DNA of 64,000 bases from Siphonodentalium dalli (lineage: Eukaryota > Mollusca > Scaphopoda > Gadilida > Siphonodentaliidae), in contig CP136069.1 of NCBI GenBank assembly GCA_032622095.1, positions 182,209,122 to 182,273,121 on the forward strand, in the 5' to 3' direction. The notes beneath the pieces were generated by a model, which was not told the origin of the DNA, ran no database searches, and was given only the letters and a program-made list of their open reading frames with translations. The translations under genes were made by a program, and so were the position numbers. Of this stretch, positions 48,700-59,828 are shown piece after piece (within the stretch, counting starts at the first letter, position 1; the number at the start of each line of letters is the position of its first letter).

Positions 48700-49220
48700 T
48701 GCTGATGTGGACTTTGTTTATTTGTGTGTGCAAATGGACGACGTCACAGGGCTCATTTCCACAAATGTCAACTGATTTCAAAGATTTTTGGTATATGAGT
48801 TCACATGACCAGTATCTAGAACTAGTTCGCAAACCAGATCCGGCCGGATATTTTCAGCAGAGTTATTGGACTTTGTTTATTATTTTTGTGTCCAAATGGA
48901 CGACGTCACATGGCTAATTTCCACATATGGCAGTACCTAAAATGAGTTCGCAAGCCAGGCTTTTTGACAAAATCCCACCTCTTGTTTAGCACATACTGAG
49001 AATGTAAACATTATTGAGAATGCACTTCCCCAACTGCACAATTCGGCGGGGGATACCACCGTCTGCGACTGCTTGTTATTATTATTACTGACAACGTGTT
49101 AAAACTAATTCCTGAGTCCATATCTGGCCTTCAAAGCCTCATATATACTAGTGAACTCACGGGTTCTATATATCTAATTGTTTTCTGACAACTGTTTTCG
49201 CGAAGACGGTGGTTTTATGT
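48700..49220 (+). repeat. Dispersed repeat, truncated copy of 62,583-63,280
   Basis: Shares GCAAATGGACGACGTCACA, GGATATTTTCAGCAGAGTTA, ATTCGGCGGGGGATACC and GTCTGCGACTGCTTGTTATT with 62,800-63,190. It continues into ACGTGTTAAAACTAATTCCT, which is also present at 8,290 and 63,195. Confidence 0.8.
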
Positions 49221-50334
49221 TATCAAGTCGGACATGACAAATTTAAGATGTATTCAGGGTTTTAGACATCCAGTTACAACAACAACAACAACATACCACA
49301 AATTGAATATTGTTTTATGGTTTGTCCATTTGAAATTTTTTATGAAACCCCACTTTAAATACCAGACATTATTAATTAGCTATAGGTTATCGGCCGCAAT
49401 AAGTAAAAAGCTGCCCGCGTCATAAGTAACAAAAGTCGGCCAATAAGTGGAAAACACGGCCAATAACTAAAAAGTCGGCCAATAAGTAGAAAGGCGGCCA
49501 ATAAGTCAACGGTAACGTAAATTTGACGTCATACGTATTTAACTCGATCGGCAAAGAATATTGGGAGGACGGAAGATAGATTGCAGTTGATTTCGGATGA
49601 ATTACGGACATTCACTGGTTTTGAGAGTAAATATACATGTACGTGGACGAACTACATGTATGCGAATCAATATAATTCCCAGTGTAAACTGATATAGTAC
49701 TGTGAAATAACTGCAAGTTCTTCACAAAGTTGACAAGAATAATTGCTGGAATAATTGTTAATTTAATAAAGCACACATGGTATATATCTATGTTATTCAT
49801 CCTGTGAAACATTTATTGCCAATGTTGCTAATTAATAAAATACTTATTAATTGGTTATTCCCACATTGACAGAGTTATGAGGCCTCGGTCTGTCACATTA
49901 GCCTCCGGCCTGCGGCCTCAGGCCAATACGACAGACCTCGGCCTCTTAACTAGGCCAATATGGAAACAACCAATTAATAACATATAATATATATCATTGT
50001 GTGATTGAAAAAGTAACACAAAAAATTGTTAGCGTCCCTCCAAGACATCAAAACAGTACGGAATAAACCCATAGAAAATTCTATATAAAAAAATGGCGTC
50101 TTTTTTGAAGAGCTTTTCGTTCCAAGCATATACACTAACCTAGAATCGAAATAAACTATAAAATATGTCGTAAAAACTAGCTTTGAAGTCTGCATATATA
50201 TTTAATATATGAGAGAGGAATGTTATATTTGAATATTTATTATCATGTACATATTATACAGGTAATCTTTTGAATTAATTTTAGTTGATATGTGCTACTT
50301 TGGCGCTGTCGATCGGCTCGTAGTCTATGCACCA
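49221..50334. other. Repeat-rich intergenic DNA
   Basis: About 49,312-49,370 and 49,990-50,175 are contiguous in a second copy at 52,445-52,693, so about 49,375-49,985 is an insertion. The insert holds about five CGGCCAATAAGT-type units at 49,390-49,510 and a hairpin at 49,844-49,980. No gene. Confidence 0.6.
49844..49980. repeat. Hairpin element with TTATTAATTGGTT ends
   Basis: The ends TTATTAATTGGTT and AACCAATTAATAA are inverted, and inside them GAGGCC..CGGTCTGTC pairs with GACAGACC..GGCCTC. It is 137 bp, non-coding and MITE-like. Confidence 0.8.
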
Positions 50335-51150
50335 CAGGAGGCGAGGTGTCGTCCATTAACGAATATATGGGACCACAATTTTCTTGAGGCTGAAATATTC
50401 CCATTTGAGAATCCGGATGATGCCGACCCCCAACAAGACGCAACATAAAATTATTTTGACTTGTCCAATGGTACCAGTCGACAATTTTGCATTTTAGATG
50501 ATACCACCCTTTCCTATTCAATGTAGAAAACATAATACGTTTTACAAAATGGCAAATCTGGTGTTCTTCCGTCTGGCCGATGGTCAATCTATCATACCGA
50601 CATTCATTTGTCTCTGGATTCGATACATTCATTACGTCACGACGGGACGGGAGATTCTTAATCGTGCGGTCGCTATATGATTAAGCAATGTTCCTGTCAA
50701 CATTGGGGATGCTTATAATTTTGGACGCTGTTCGAGTATTATGTTACATATCCTCTTGTTGAATCATTTGGTGTGGCCACATCATGTATAAAAATAATTA
50801 CGTTGTGTTGAAAGGAGACCAATTGACTGAATCGATGAATAATTTCATGACGCGTCTCAATGCTTGCCGTTGTGACGCCATGCATTGGCAGAATCTGGCG
50901 AGAGATGAATGTTGGTATGATAGAGTGACCATCGGCCAAATGGAATAATACCAGGTTTGCCTTTTTGTATAATGTATTATGTTTTCTACATTGAATAGGA
51001 AAGGGTGTTGTGTCATCTAAAATGCTAAATTGTCGGGTGGGTACCAATGGAAAAGTCATGTTAGGGGTCGGAATCATCCACCTTCTCAAATGGGATTAAT
51101 GAAGCCTCAAGAAAACTGTGGTCCCATATATCGGTGAGGGAGACACCTGG
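50335..51150. repeat. Foldback element, about 270-bp arms
   Basis: The arms (about 50,335-50,640 and 50,880-51,150) share ATATATGGGACCACA, CTTGAGGC and the inverse of each other through a block that reads FPIQCRKHNT in one frame of each arm. Those mirrored frames explain the ORFs at 50,498-50,680 (plus) and 50,739-51,089 (minus). Confidence 0.85.
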
Positions 51151-51175
51151 CCTCAATAGTGAGCGCTCTTTATCG

Positions 51176-51445
51176 TTAGTCTACACAGAGACCGCACCCA
51201 ACGTCACACGCCGCATCGAATGGCATAAGCGGCAAGAAAGCTCTGTATCCATACCATATCAGGAATAGATCAACAGTCAACCTATTCATCCAAGCAGCAG
51301 AAGGGAAGACCACCAATGTTGTGTACACTGTACGGGGAAGTTCTTTAAAATTGTGTAAACGTATGACAAAAGACTTCAATTTGTTTCCAATCTTCTTTAT
51401 CATATCAAGACCGGGTCCTCCAGCTAGTAATATATAAATCGCCAA
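51176..51445 (-). CDS. Unassigned 89-codon ORF
   Basis: Minus-strand frame beginning MAIYILLAGGPGLDM with a hydrophobic stretch near its end. No family, splice context or homologous copy elsewhere in the window. Probably chance. Confidence 0.12.
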   Translation of the reverse strand: MAIYILLAGGPGLDMIKKIGNKLKSFVIRLHNFKELPRTVYTTLVVFPSAAWMNRLTVDLFLIWYGYRAFLPLMPFDAACDVGCGLCVD

Positions 51446-51474
51446 CTAACTCGAGGCCTTTAACAGGCCATGAA

Positions 51475-51990
51475 ACAAATCGAAAATACATATTCTTTAT
51501 TTCCCAAATTGATCATTCAATCGGGTGCAATAGATAGCCATGTGTTCATATCTTCTACTACTCAAATATATGAAACATTTCATGAAAGATTTGCCAGCTG
51601 CATGTGTGTACGTATAGCATTAAGAGTCGGGGGGGGATTTTTTTTTTCAGGCACGTATGCTGATTTTTTCCTTTCGACCCTTGTTGGGATCCACCCACCC
51701 CCGAATCCAAAATTGTTTCCGTTTTCGGCAGTTTTTTCCGACCATTTTTGGACACCCACCCTGTGAGTTGAGGAAAAAATTGTGTTGGTCCCATCGAACG
51801 GCATACGTGTCCGGACCCCCCCCCCCTGTAAGAGTACGATAATACACTCGCAAGTTTGCACGAAACGTGCAGTAGGAAGTTTTTCGTTGAAATGAATATG
51901 GTGCCAGAATATGAACGGAAACATGCACATAAAATCTTTACAAATCTATAACATGAGAAGTAAAATTACTGTACTTCGACACAACAATGT
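51475..51990 (+). repeat. Duplication unit B, left part
   Basis: Matches 25,355-25,660 (ATGAAACATTTCATGAAA, GGTGCCAGAATATGAACGGA, ACATGAGAAGTAAA) with a 200-bp low-complexity insertion at about 51,630-51,830. The match breaks at about 51,990 and resumes at 56,215. Confidence 0.75.
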
Positions 51991-52048
51991 ACATGCATCT
52001 AGCGGTGCTATAATTATGCTCTCTGGTTGATTCTTGTGAGATCATTTC

Positions 52049-52444
52049 ATGCTATTTATAGGCAAATTTCGGTGGCATCGCTTCAGGTTGAACTACTATA
52101 CATACATAGATTTACCATGCATACTAGATTACTGTACATCCATCTGGGACCCACATACAGATAAAGAAATTAAACAAATTGAGGCAGTCCAAAGGAGATT
52201 TGCAAGGTATGTCAGGAGCAGCTTCCATAACACCAGCTCAGTAACTGACATGCTAAATTGCCAATCACTACAAGAACACCGCCTATAAACCAGACTAACA
52301 TTGTTTCCAGCTATCTATATATCCAGCTGATATATTAAAATACAAAACCATCCGCATTATATACAACAACAAAAATAAACTAACATGCCACACCCTCAGA
52401 GCTAATAAAGATTCCTATTTCTATTCATTGTATCCTCGTACCAT
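52049..52444 (+). pseudogene. LINE reverse transcriptase C-terminal fragment
   Basis: The plus-strand frame reads ILDYCTSIWDPHTDKEIKQI, then EAVQRRFARYVRSSFHNTSSV and LQEHR, the thumb/connection signature of non-LTR reverse transcriptases. A stop follows at about 52,286. A further matching stretch, LRANKDSYFYSLYPRTI, appears before 52,444. Frame breaks and the lack of any palm domain mark it as a dead, 5-prime-truncated relic of a different element from the one at 13,450-19,475. Confidence 0.8.
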
Positions 52445-52693
52445 TGTTTTATGGTTTGTCCTGTTGAAAATAATGTTGAAACCCCACTTTAAATACCAGA
52501 CAATATATACCATTGCGTGATTGAAAAAGTAACACAAAAAATTGTTAGCGTCCCTCTAAGACATCGAAACGATACGGAATAAACCCATAGAAAATTCTAT
52601 ATCAAACATGCACTTGAAAATGGCGTCTTTTTTGTGGAGCTTTTCGTTCCGAACATATGCTATAACCTAGAATCGAAATAAGAAGTCTGCAAA
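52445..52693 (+). repeat. 249-bp insertion in the LINE relic
   Basis: Matches 49,312-49,370 joined to 49,990-50,175. It is flanked by a duplicated stretch of about 112 bp of LINE sequence (52,333-52,444 and 52,694-52,808), far longer than a normal target duplication. Confidence 0.7.
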
Positions 52694-52820
52694 TATTAAA
52701 ATAAAAAACTATCCGCATTATATACAACAACAACAACAATAAACTAATATTCCACACCCTCAGAGCTAATAAAGATTCCTATTTATATTCATTGTATCCT
52801 CGTACCATAGCAGAATATAA
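52694..52820 (+). pseudogene. Duplicated LINE relic end
   Basis: Repeats 52,333-52,444 with expansion of a CAA run, then continues past the insertion point (RTIAEYNLLP-like), giving the expected continuation of the LINE C-terminus before the C21 tract. Confidence 0.6.
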
Positions 52821-53784
52821 CCTGTTACCACCCCCCCCCCCCCCCCCCCCCACAAGCACAACTGAAGACAACAAACATTCAAGTCACAGCTCTCATCATC
52901 ATTGATGCAGTCAATAACGGCCAAAAGAAAACGTCGCAAAACTACTGAGAAATAGTCGCTGGCAGCAGGGGGGGGGGGTCGGAAAAAATTTCCAGGCACG
53001 TATGATGGGGTGGGTGGGTGTCTCTTGGGTCCAAAAAACATTTTTTTCCATATGCCAATTTTTTTTCCATTCCTGCTATTGAGTCTTATTTTGATGTGTT
53101 TTGAACAGAAACAGGTCATATATAGTAAATACTAATGCTATACTACATATAGAGGTTATCAGAAGTTGGATCAGTTGCACAATGGCCAACAATAACCCAA
53201 ATTCAACTTGATAGAACTAGACAATGCGCTATTGGAAAAATAAAATTTAATCAGGATTCCATCTACTGATACAACAAAATAAGAATAACTATGCAGAACT
53301 CAGCTGAAAATAAGCAATAAAATGGAAGCACACTTGACCATATGTGACTTGGAAATAAAGATATAATAAATAATGGAATAAAATAGACTTTTGACAACGT
53401 AAAACAAAATTTTAACAAATAAATTGAAGGCCAGCCGGGCCAGCTTGAACAATTTCACATTGTTTTCCATGTTAATGTGGATCAGCTTGTTATGTTAATC
53501 ACAGTAACGAAGATTTTATCGTCACTGATATCGTGAGCAAAAAAGAAGTGAAATTGGGCTATCCATCCATATTATTCCCAATTATTACGAAGCCTATTAC
53601 TCCAGGCAGTGGCTACCAGCCTGCCATTACACGCTATAACATGTTTCCTCAGTTCTGGTTTCTGAGATGCCCCAAGAAGAGTCACGCATGTATATCATGG
53701 TTATGTTTGGTATTAGCATTATTCTTCAAACTGGGATGAACAGTTGTATTTCCACATGTTTTGATAAACAATTTGATTCCAGCA

Positions 53785-53925
53785 ATACAGTAATGCCTTA
53801 ATTAAACGACTCCATAACCACAGCAGAATAATGGGTAATTTTTCAGGATTTGGTCGGAAATTAAAATTAAATTACCCATTATTCTGCTGTGGTTATGGAG
53901 TCGATTAATTAGGGCATTACTGTAT
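53785..53925. repeat. Hairpin MITE, about 57-bp arms
   Basis: The arms ATACAGTAATGCC...ACCACAGCAGAATAATGGGT and their inverse are separated by about 25 bp. Very similar arms suggest a young or structurally maintained element. Confidence 0.9.
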
Positions 53926-54249
53926 ATCACATAGCAAATATCAAAATATCAAATAATCTGAAATTTGTTGTACCGGTACCATGTGTTCTGTAGAATACTC
54001 AAATGTGATTATGTGACTAGATCATGTGACTATATATTATGAAAATGAATGTTAATAAAAACCTTGGCACTCTGCCTATTTATCCCTAGAAATGTGATTA
54101 TGTTGACACATTTCTTGATTAATGACACTTATATGATAAATTCAAATAGTATAGTTATCTCATTATGCACTGTTCTATTCAAATATAGCGCAATAAATTA
54201 TGATAATGCAGGATAATCAGCTATTTGGTAGCTCAATTGATAATTTTTC

Positions 54250-54450
54250 TCCAATTTAAGGGGGGGTGGGTGTCCAAAACTGACCGGAAAAAACTTCCTG
54301 AAACGGAAAAAAAAAGGGTGGGTGTCCAAAATTGCCTGGAAAAAAAGCCCAGAAACGGAAGAAATTGGGTGGGTAGGTCCCATGTGGCCGGAAATTTTTT
54401 AAATGATCATACGTGCCTGGAAATTTTTTCCGACCCCCCCCCCCCCCTGC
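54250..54450. repeat. Low-complexity dispersed family (CGACCCCCC...GGAAATTTTTTCC type)
   Basis: GGTGGGTGTCCAAAA and GTGCCTGGAAATTTTTTCCG ending in a C14 run. Inverted or partial relatives lie at 51,630-51,830 and 52,965-53,060. Several frames pass through it by composition alone. Confidence 0.65.
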
Positions 54451-54959
54451 TGGCAGCTGTAAATAATTTCACTTCTTTAATATCATGAAATGACCAAAAA
54501 AATCATTAAAATGAAAAACAAAATTAAAATGTATCGACACCATAATTTAAGCGCTCAAAAATCAATGTCACCATCATCTAATCTTTTGACTCAAACTAAC
54601 ACATTGTCTTGGAATTTAAACTGTCCTCCAGGCGGCTCATGATTGTCAGTAAATGACAGCGAACTGTCATGTGAAGAAGAAGATTTTACTTCTAACTTAG
54701 TTAGCTATGGTATAGATGCATTTATGAGGGTATCACCCCCCTCCCCCCTGAATCCTGAATACGAGTTAATTTTGGGGGGTGAATCCTGAATACGAGTTAA
54801 TTTTGGGGGTTGATTCCTGAATACATGTTAAGAAATAATATGCGATAAATGACATACAAATTGACTGTTTTAATATCAGACAGATACAAGCAGAAGTTAA
54901 ATATAGACACATTATGATGCCGGTCGCGTTATGAGGCCGTTATGATACCATTAATGATA

Positions 54960-55980
54960 CTTTATGATCAGGGACATGGCTAGAGGGTTTCCGTTGGGGG
55001 CGGTGTCCACCTTGGGAAATTCCAACTCCAGCCCCCCCCCCTTTGAGTCAGAATCACACCGAACAGTTTTGCATAATTCCATTTGCACCCCTCCCTTTGC
55101 ACCTCAGTGTTTAGGCCTATATCTTCATAAACCATGGTTCTATATATTTTAACCTGAAACATTGCATAAATCCTAACATCTAGTGGTCTAACTCCATACA
55201 AATGCACACGGATACGGGCAAGAGACCACGACACACCGAGCTGACCATTGTTGTTGAGAACATTTTGAAATTTGAACAAGAAAATCGCAAATCCTAGCAT
55301 CCAGACTGCCTCAACTAAAGCTTCCCTATAGTGTTGGAAATTTCAAACCTCATACCCCCCCCCCCCTCAGGTTGGAAAATTCTCCAACTGATGACCACAA
55401 GTTTGACCAAATGTAGTAAAATATTGTTAAACTTATTAGCATTTTTGTATCGGCCACTGGGGGGAGACAATGACAATGGTCGGCCCGGTGTGCGAAAATT
55501 TTGTAATCTGAACAAGAAAATCGCAAAATCCTAGCATCTAGACTAGCGTCAAGCATTCTTAGAGTTGGACAATTTACAACTGATGACAATTCCAATGCCA
55601 ATGTTGACCAAATGTATAAGAATATTGTTTTCTTAAATTAACTAGCAGTTTTTGACTGGCCACGGGGGAGGGACCAGGACACAAGATTTCCAATTGTTGG
55701 AAATTCCCAACCTGTCACCCCCCCCCCATGAGGTTGGAAAATTTCCAACTGATGACCATTTCAGTTAAAAAATTTGACAAAAAATAGGAAAATATGCAAA
55801 TATTGGTCCAAAAACAATTAATTCCCCCCAATAAATTGTTTGAAAATAAAACTACAAGAACATTTCAACCTATTGTTGGTGTGAAATTTCCAACTAATGT
55901 TGTGTCAGGTATGAAATTTCCAACTGTTGAAAATTTTGACTAAAGTTGGGGGGGGGGGGTGAGACCCCCCCCCCCTGTCG
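54960..55980. repeat. Dispersed family rich in TTGGAAATTTCCAAC
   Basis: Repeating blocks of GTTGGAAATTTCCAACTGAT and CTAGCATCTAGACTGCCTCA-like words, separated by C or G runs (about 55,031, 55,357, 55,718, 55,946, 55,966). A relative lies at about 41,090-41,720. It is non-coding. Confidence 0.65.
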
Positions 55981-56574
55981 CCACGTCTGTTTATGATGGC
56001 ATGGTGGTCGAATATGCCCAAGAAGCTATTCTACCCACTCATTCAAACAGATGACTAGCACAAAATATTACTTTGCGCCATCAAAACCTGCGTCCAAGAT
56101 GTTTTGCTTGAACCCGAAAACCCGAATACCAGTTAATTCGGGGGTATGAATCCCGCGTACGGCTTCAAAACACCCTGAATCCCGCGTACCGAAAGGGGGG
56201 GGGGTGATACCCTCATTTATATGCATGTTTCCGTTCATATTCTGGCACCATATCGTTCTCTACGACGAAATGCCTGCAAAACATACCGTGCAAGGTTGTA
56301 ATGCATGCCGTCACCCGTCTGTGTGCACAAACCTCAGTCCCAGGATTCTCTGGACCATGACTAATTACGACACCAAAATAACACTAATTACCATCCCACG
56401 TGGCTGAGTTTAATTTGTCAATTTAGTGAAGGGGCCTCCAGCCCTAGAATCACAGGGAATGTGTGAACAATTAGAAACCCACCGGAAACCCAATGTTTTC
56501 TTTAAACGGCTTTTGTTTTTACAACGAAGACTGTTCGTTGTCATCTGCCGCTCAATGGTGACACGTGCTACGGG

Positions 56575-56583
56575 TATATATAG
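56575..56583 (+). promoter_or_regulatory. TATA box of BTB gene copy B
   Basis: TATATATAG lies 120 bp upstream of the ATG with an upstream CACGTG at about 56,563, as in copy A. Confidence 0.55.
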
Positions 56584-56694
56584 GGCGATTTTTGTCATAT
56601 TGGGCATATATATAGTTAAGCAACATACCTTTCTATCACCATTGTCAGTGGATAATACATCAGAAAATACTTCGTGATAAACCTTTCAAGCAAA

Positions 56695-59600
56695 ATGAGC
56701 TGCAAAACTATCTCAGGTAACTTGCATTCCATGATGATTTAATCTATTTTTTTGGTTCCATTGTGGCTTTTATTTGTGTGTGACATTATTTCATTGTGAT
56801 AATTCATATATATCTACAGGCTTTATATACTCAGAAAAACCTTAACAGTTATAGACATTTCTCAAATGTTTCTCTAACGCTCTTTATTATGCCATGCATA
56901 AGAAAAGAGGGATTCGACGACTTTCTATATACTTAGGACTTTAATAAATGTTTCCGTGCTATTTGCAGTCCGTAAACAGTTTTTTTTAGCGTATTTGTCC
57001 GATTTGTCGATTATTTGACAGGTTTTTTTTTTACCGTATTTATCCGATTGGTCGACCTATTTTGATCACCGTAACCGGAATTTAAGAGTAACAAAAGAAC
57101 GTATTTACAGGCTTCAAACTACTATGAACGTGACTGACAGTTATAAGTATTAATCGGGTGTATTTTATATGCTTGGATATAATGCATTCCAACATTGTTA
57201 TCTTTATGTTCTCTCACCAGTTTCAATATTATAATTTTGGTAACTTTATTATATTTTACAGACAACGATTCCAAGATAGCCGGACAGTTCAAATACGACA
57301 ACACGATTGGTCTGTCGGACGACATGCGCAATGTCATCCAAATACCTCAACTGTGTGACGTGGTATTCCTGGTTGGAGAGAAGAGAGAACCGCTGTATGG
57401 CGTTAAATCCATTCTAGCAACGCGTAGCAGGTGAGTACTGAGCCATAACTAATATGAATCTACTAAGTTGAACTGTGGTTTCCGCTCATTTCAGCACAAT
57501 TGAAGGATGTATACGTAATTTGGTAGACAATATAATTCGATTATAACACACGATGTATCTACCGTATATAAACTCTTTGAACCAACTTACCGAGGTATGC
57601 ATGTTTCAATTTCCACACATACATGAGATAAACGCTCTTTATTTATAATATATCAGAAATAGACTAAGAATGAGAGTGTTTTATTGTTCCATGCTGAAAC
57701 CCGGTTATATACTCTGCCTTGAAAATACGATGGCATATTCGAGGCATATAATTCCTGATAAAATTATTTGTCGTAATATGTTTATGCCCGGGACGGAATG
57801 TGCTACAAGCGGGAATTATACTATATATGTATAATAATTCATTCGAGACAGGGACTATTTTGTAAAACACTCGAGCAATGCGCTCTCGTGTTTGTACAAC
57901 CCCTCTTAACGTCAACAGTTCAATCAGTTCAATAAATTCAATATGGATATTTTTCATATCGTATTCTATGTTGTCTTATTTGTACAGAGTTTTCTACAAT
58001 ATGATCATCAGACACCAAAAGTCACCCAGTCATGCTGCAAAGAACGGCGGGCGCCATCTACCGGCATTTCTCAACAAGGTACTGCCAGCCAGAGTCACGT
58101 GTATCGTTTCGCGCCCTCCCGCGAACAACGAACCAGTCTACGACAATCATTTGAAGATCCCTGTTATCGACTTTGATGTGGCTGTATTATCACAGATTTT
58201 AGAATTCGTCCACTGCGGTGTGGTTACGATAAACGCACACAATGTACTTGGTGAGTTTCCTATTGATATAATTTACGACATCGGCTCCTTTTCGGAATAT
58301 TAGTTTGGATATAGAGGTTTGATTTTTGTCTAAGTCCAGAATTATTTTAAATTTAATGTGAATTGATAATCAGTTACCATGGAAGTCACGCGATTTTTCA
58401 CAAACTTTTTATCCTAATGTGGAAGTCTCGTTTCACTTTTTTTCAGAAATATGCATGTATATCAAAGAAAACGTCCGCTAAAAGACCGCTAACTAGTTTG
58501 CAAAAGGTCACGAGGTCAACACCCGCACTTCCTATTCCTATTCATTTTCACGATAATATGAAATAAGGGTGGAAATAGCGCCAAAGATAAGAAACATTGG
58601 TATATTAATTTAAGTCCAAGGTGCGGCATCGTGGAACTGTGTGGATGAGTGATGTATTTCAAGGTGCACGTGTGTTCTGTTTGTATATACGCTTTCCATT
58701 TATATGCATACATGTTAATTACCTATACAATAACCCAAATCAATGAATGTGTTCTATTGATAGGTTTACTAGCTGCCGCACAGACATTCGATTTCAAAGA
58801 TCTGAAGGGAGCCTGTCAAGACTACGCGATGGAGTGTCTGACGTCACTGGATAGAGCACAGCTGCTAATTACGTCATCAACAAAACACCTGCATTTCAAG
58901 ACGACGAAAATCTTTCTTCAAAAGGTATGTCTTCGCAATAATCTCTTTATTCTACCACCATCTTTAAGAATTTTGAGCTCCAAGTCGAGAATGCATGCAG
59001 TAACCACATTTTGGACAACATAGAAGCGAACATAAAAAACGCCCTACTGTGCAACTCTTTTAATTCCGTGCAATAACAAAATACATGTACTGGTATAGTA
59101 ACTTTCGTTCACGTGATATTTCGTTGACAATTTGCCAGATAAGAAAACTAAATGTCAAAATAAAGAAAAAGGCAAACAATATATCAATCCCATCAAGTCC
59201 AAGTAATTAATTTTGCATTTGGGTTTTTCGAGTTGTTTCGCGTTGACAGGCATGACAGCATACATTCCTTGCCAATAAGTACCATCCACACAAAGGGCCG
59301 TTATTTGTAAACGATCAATGGACAAACACAATGGGAAATATGTACGTGTTTCAGAAAAGAGTTCTCATTTAGTTTTCTCAATCTGACATTTAGTCGAAAA
59401 GCATTTGAATGCACTCGAAAATCTGGTATCAGAACAACACAGTATAAAGTACGAATGTGGTACCAGAACAACACAGTATAAAACATGAAACTTAATTTTG
59501 CTCTTATTTACAGGCTGTGAACTTCATGAACCACAATGGACACACGGTCAGAAATATCAACGCGCACAACGACATCGAGGCTATTGAATATCCACACGCA

Positions 59601-59711
59601 ATGGACGATGACGCAGTCTCTTTCACATCACGTGACTCTGGTATAGCGGACTGTTCGTACCAATCCTCGCCAGCGGGATACGCCGATGACGTCCGACATG
59701 TTGCTGTGTAA
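56695..59711 (+). CDS. BTB/POZ domain protein, copy B (five exons, 270 aa)
   Basis: Exons: 56,695-56,716; 57,262-57,430; 57,988-58,250; 58,764-58,924; 59,514-59,711. Lengths and phases are identical to copy A and all introns are GT-AG. Same architecture: short leader, BTB domain with CDVVFLVGEKREPLYGVKSI, insert, BACK-like segment, acidic tail with DSGIADCS. Relative to copy A it has V42, E50, L131, H193, T216 and D264. By eye the coding sequences differ at about two dozen bases, mostly silent, while introns differ by many substitutions and indels, so both copies look constrained. Upstream lies the 4.2-kb insertion, downstream the undisturbed flank. Confidence 0.9.
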
Positions 59712-59808
59712 GCAGCTGACGACGAGTTTGTTAATTAGGGTGAACTAATGTTAAGTTTAAATTTTTGTTGTGTAGTGCTAATTTGTTCAATTGCTAACAA
59801 TTGTAAAT

Positions 59809-59828
59809 AATAAATAATAATTAATAAA
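59809..59828 (+). terminator. Polyadenylation signals of copy B
   Basis: AATAAA at 59,809-59,814 and 59,823-59,828, at the same distance from the stop codon as in copy A. Confidence 0.65.

Larger units (their letters stand above)
51990..56215. other. About 4.2-kb insertion in unit B
   Basis: Absent from unit A between about 25,660 and 25,695. It contains a LINE relic (52,049-52,820), a C21 tract (52,831-52,851), a hairpin MITE (53,785-53,925) and two low-complexity dispersed families (about 54,250-54,450 and 54,960-55,980). About 52,860-53,780 and 54,450-54,960 show no recognisable feature. Confidence 0.65.

Noticed and set aside
49812-49980. GC-rich regulatory island
   Set aside because: The GGCCTC-rich stretch is the paired centre of the 137-bp hairpin element.
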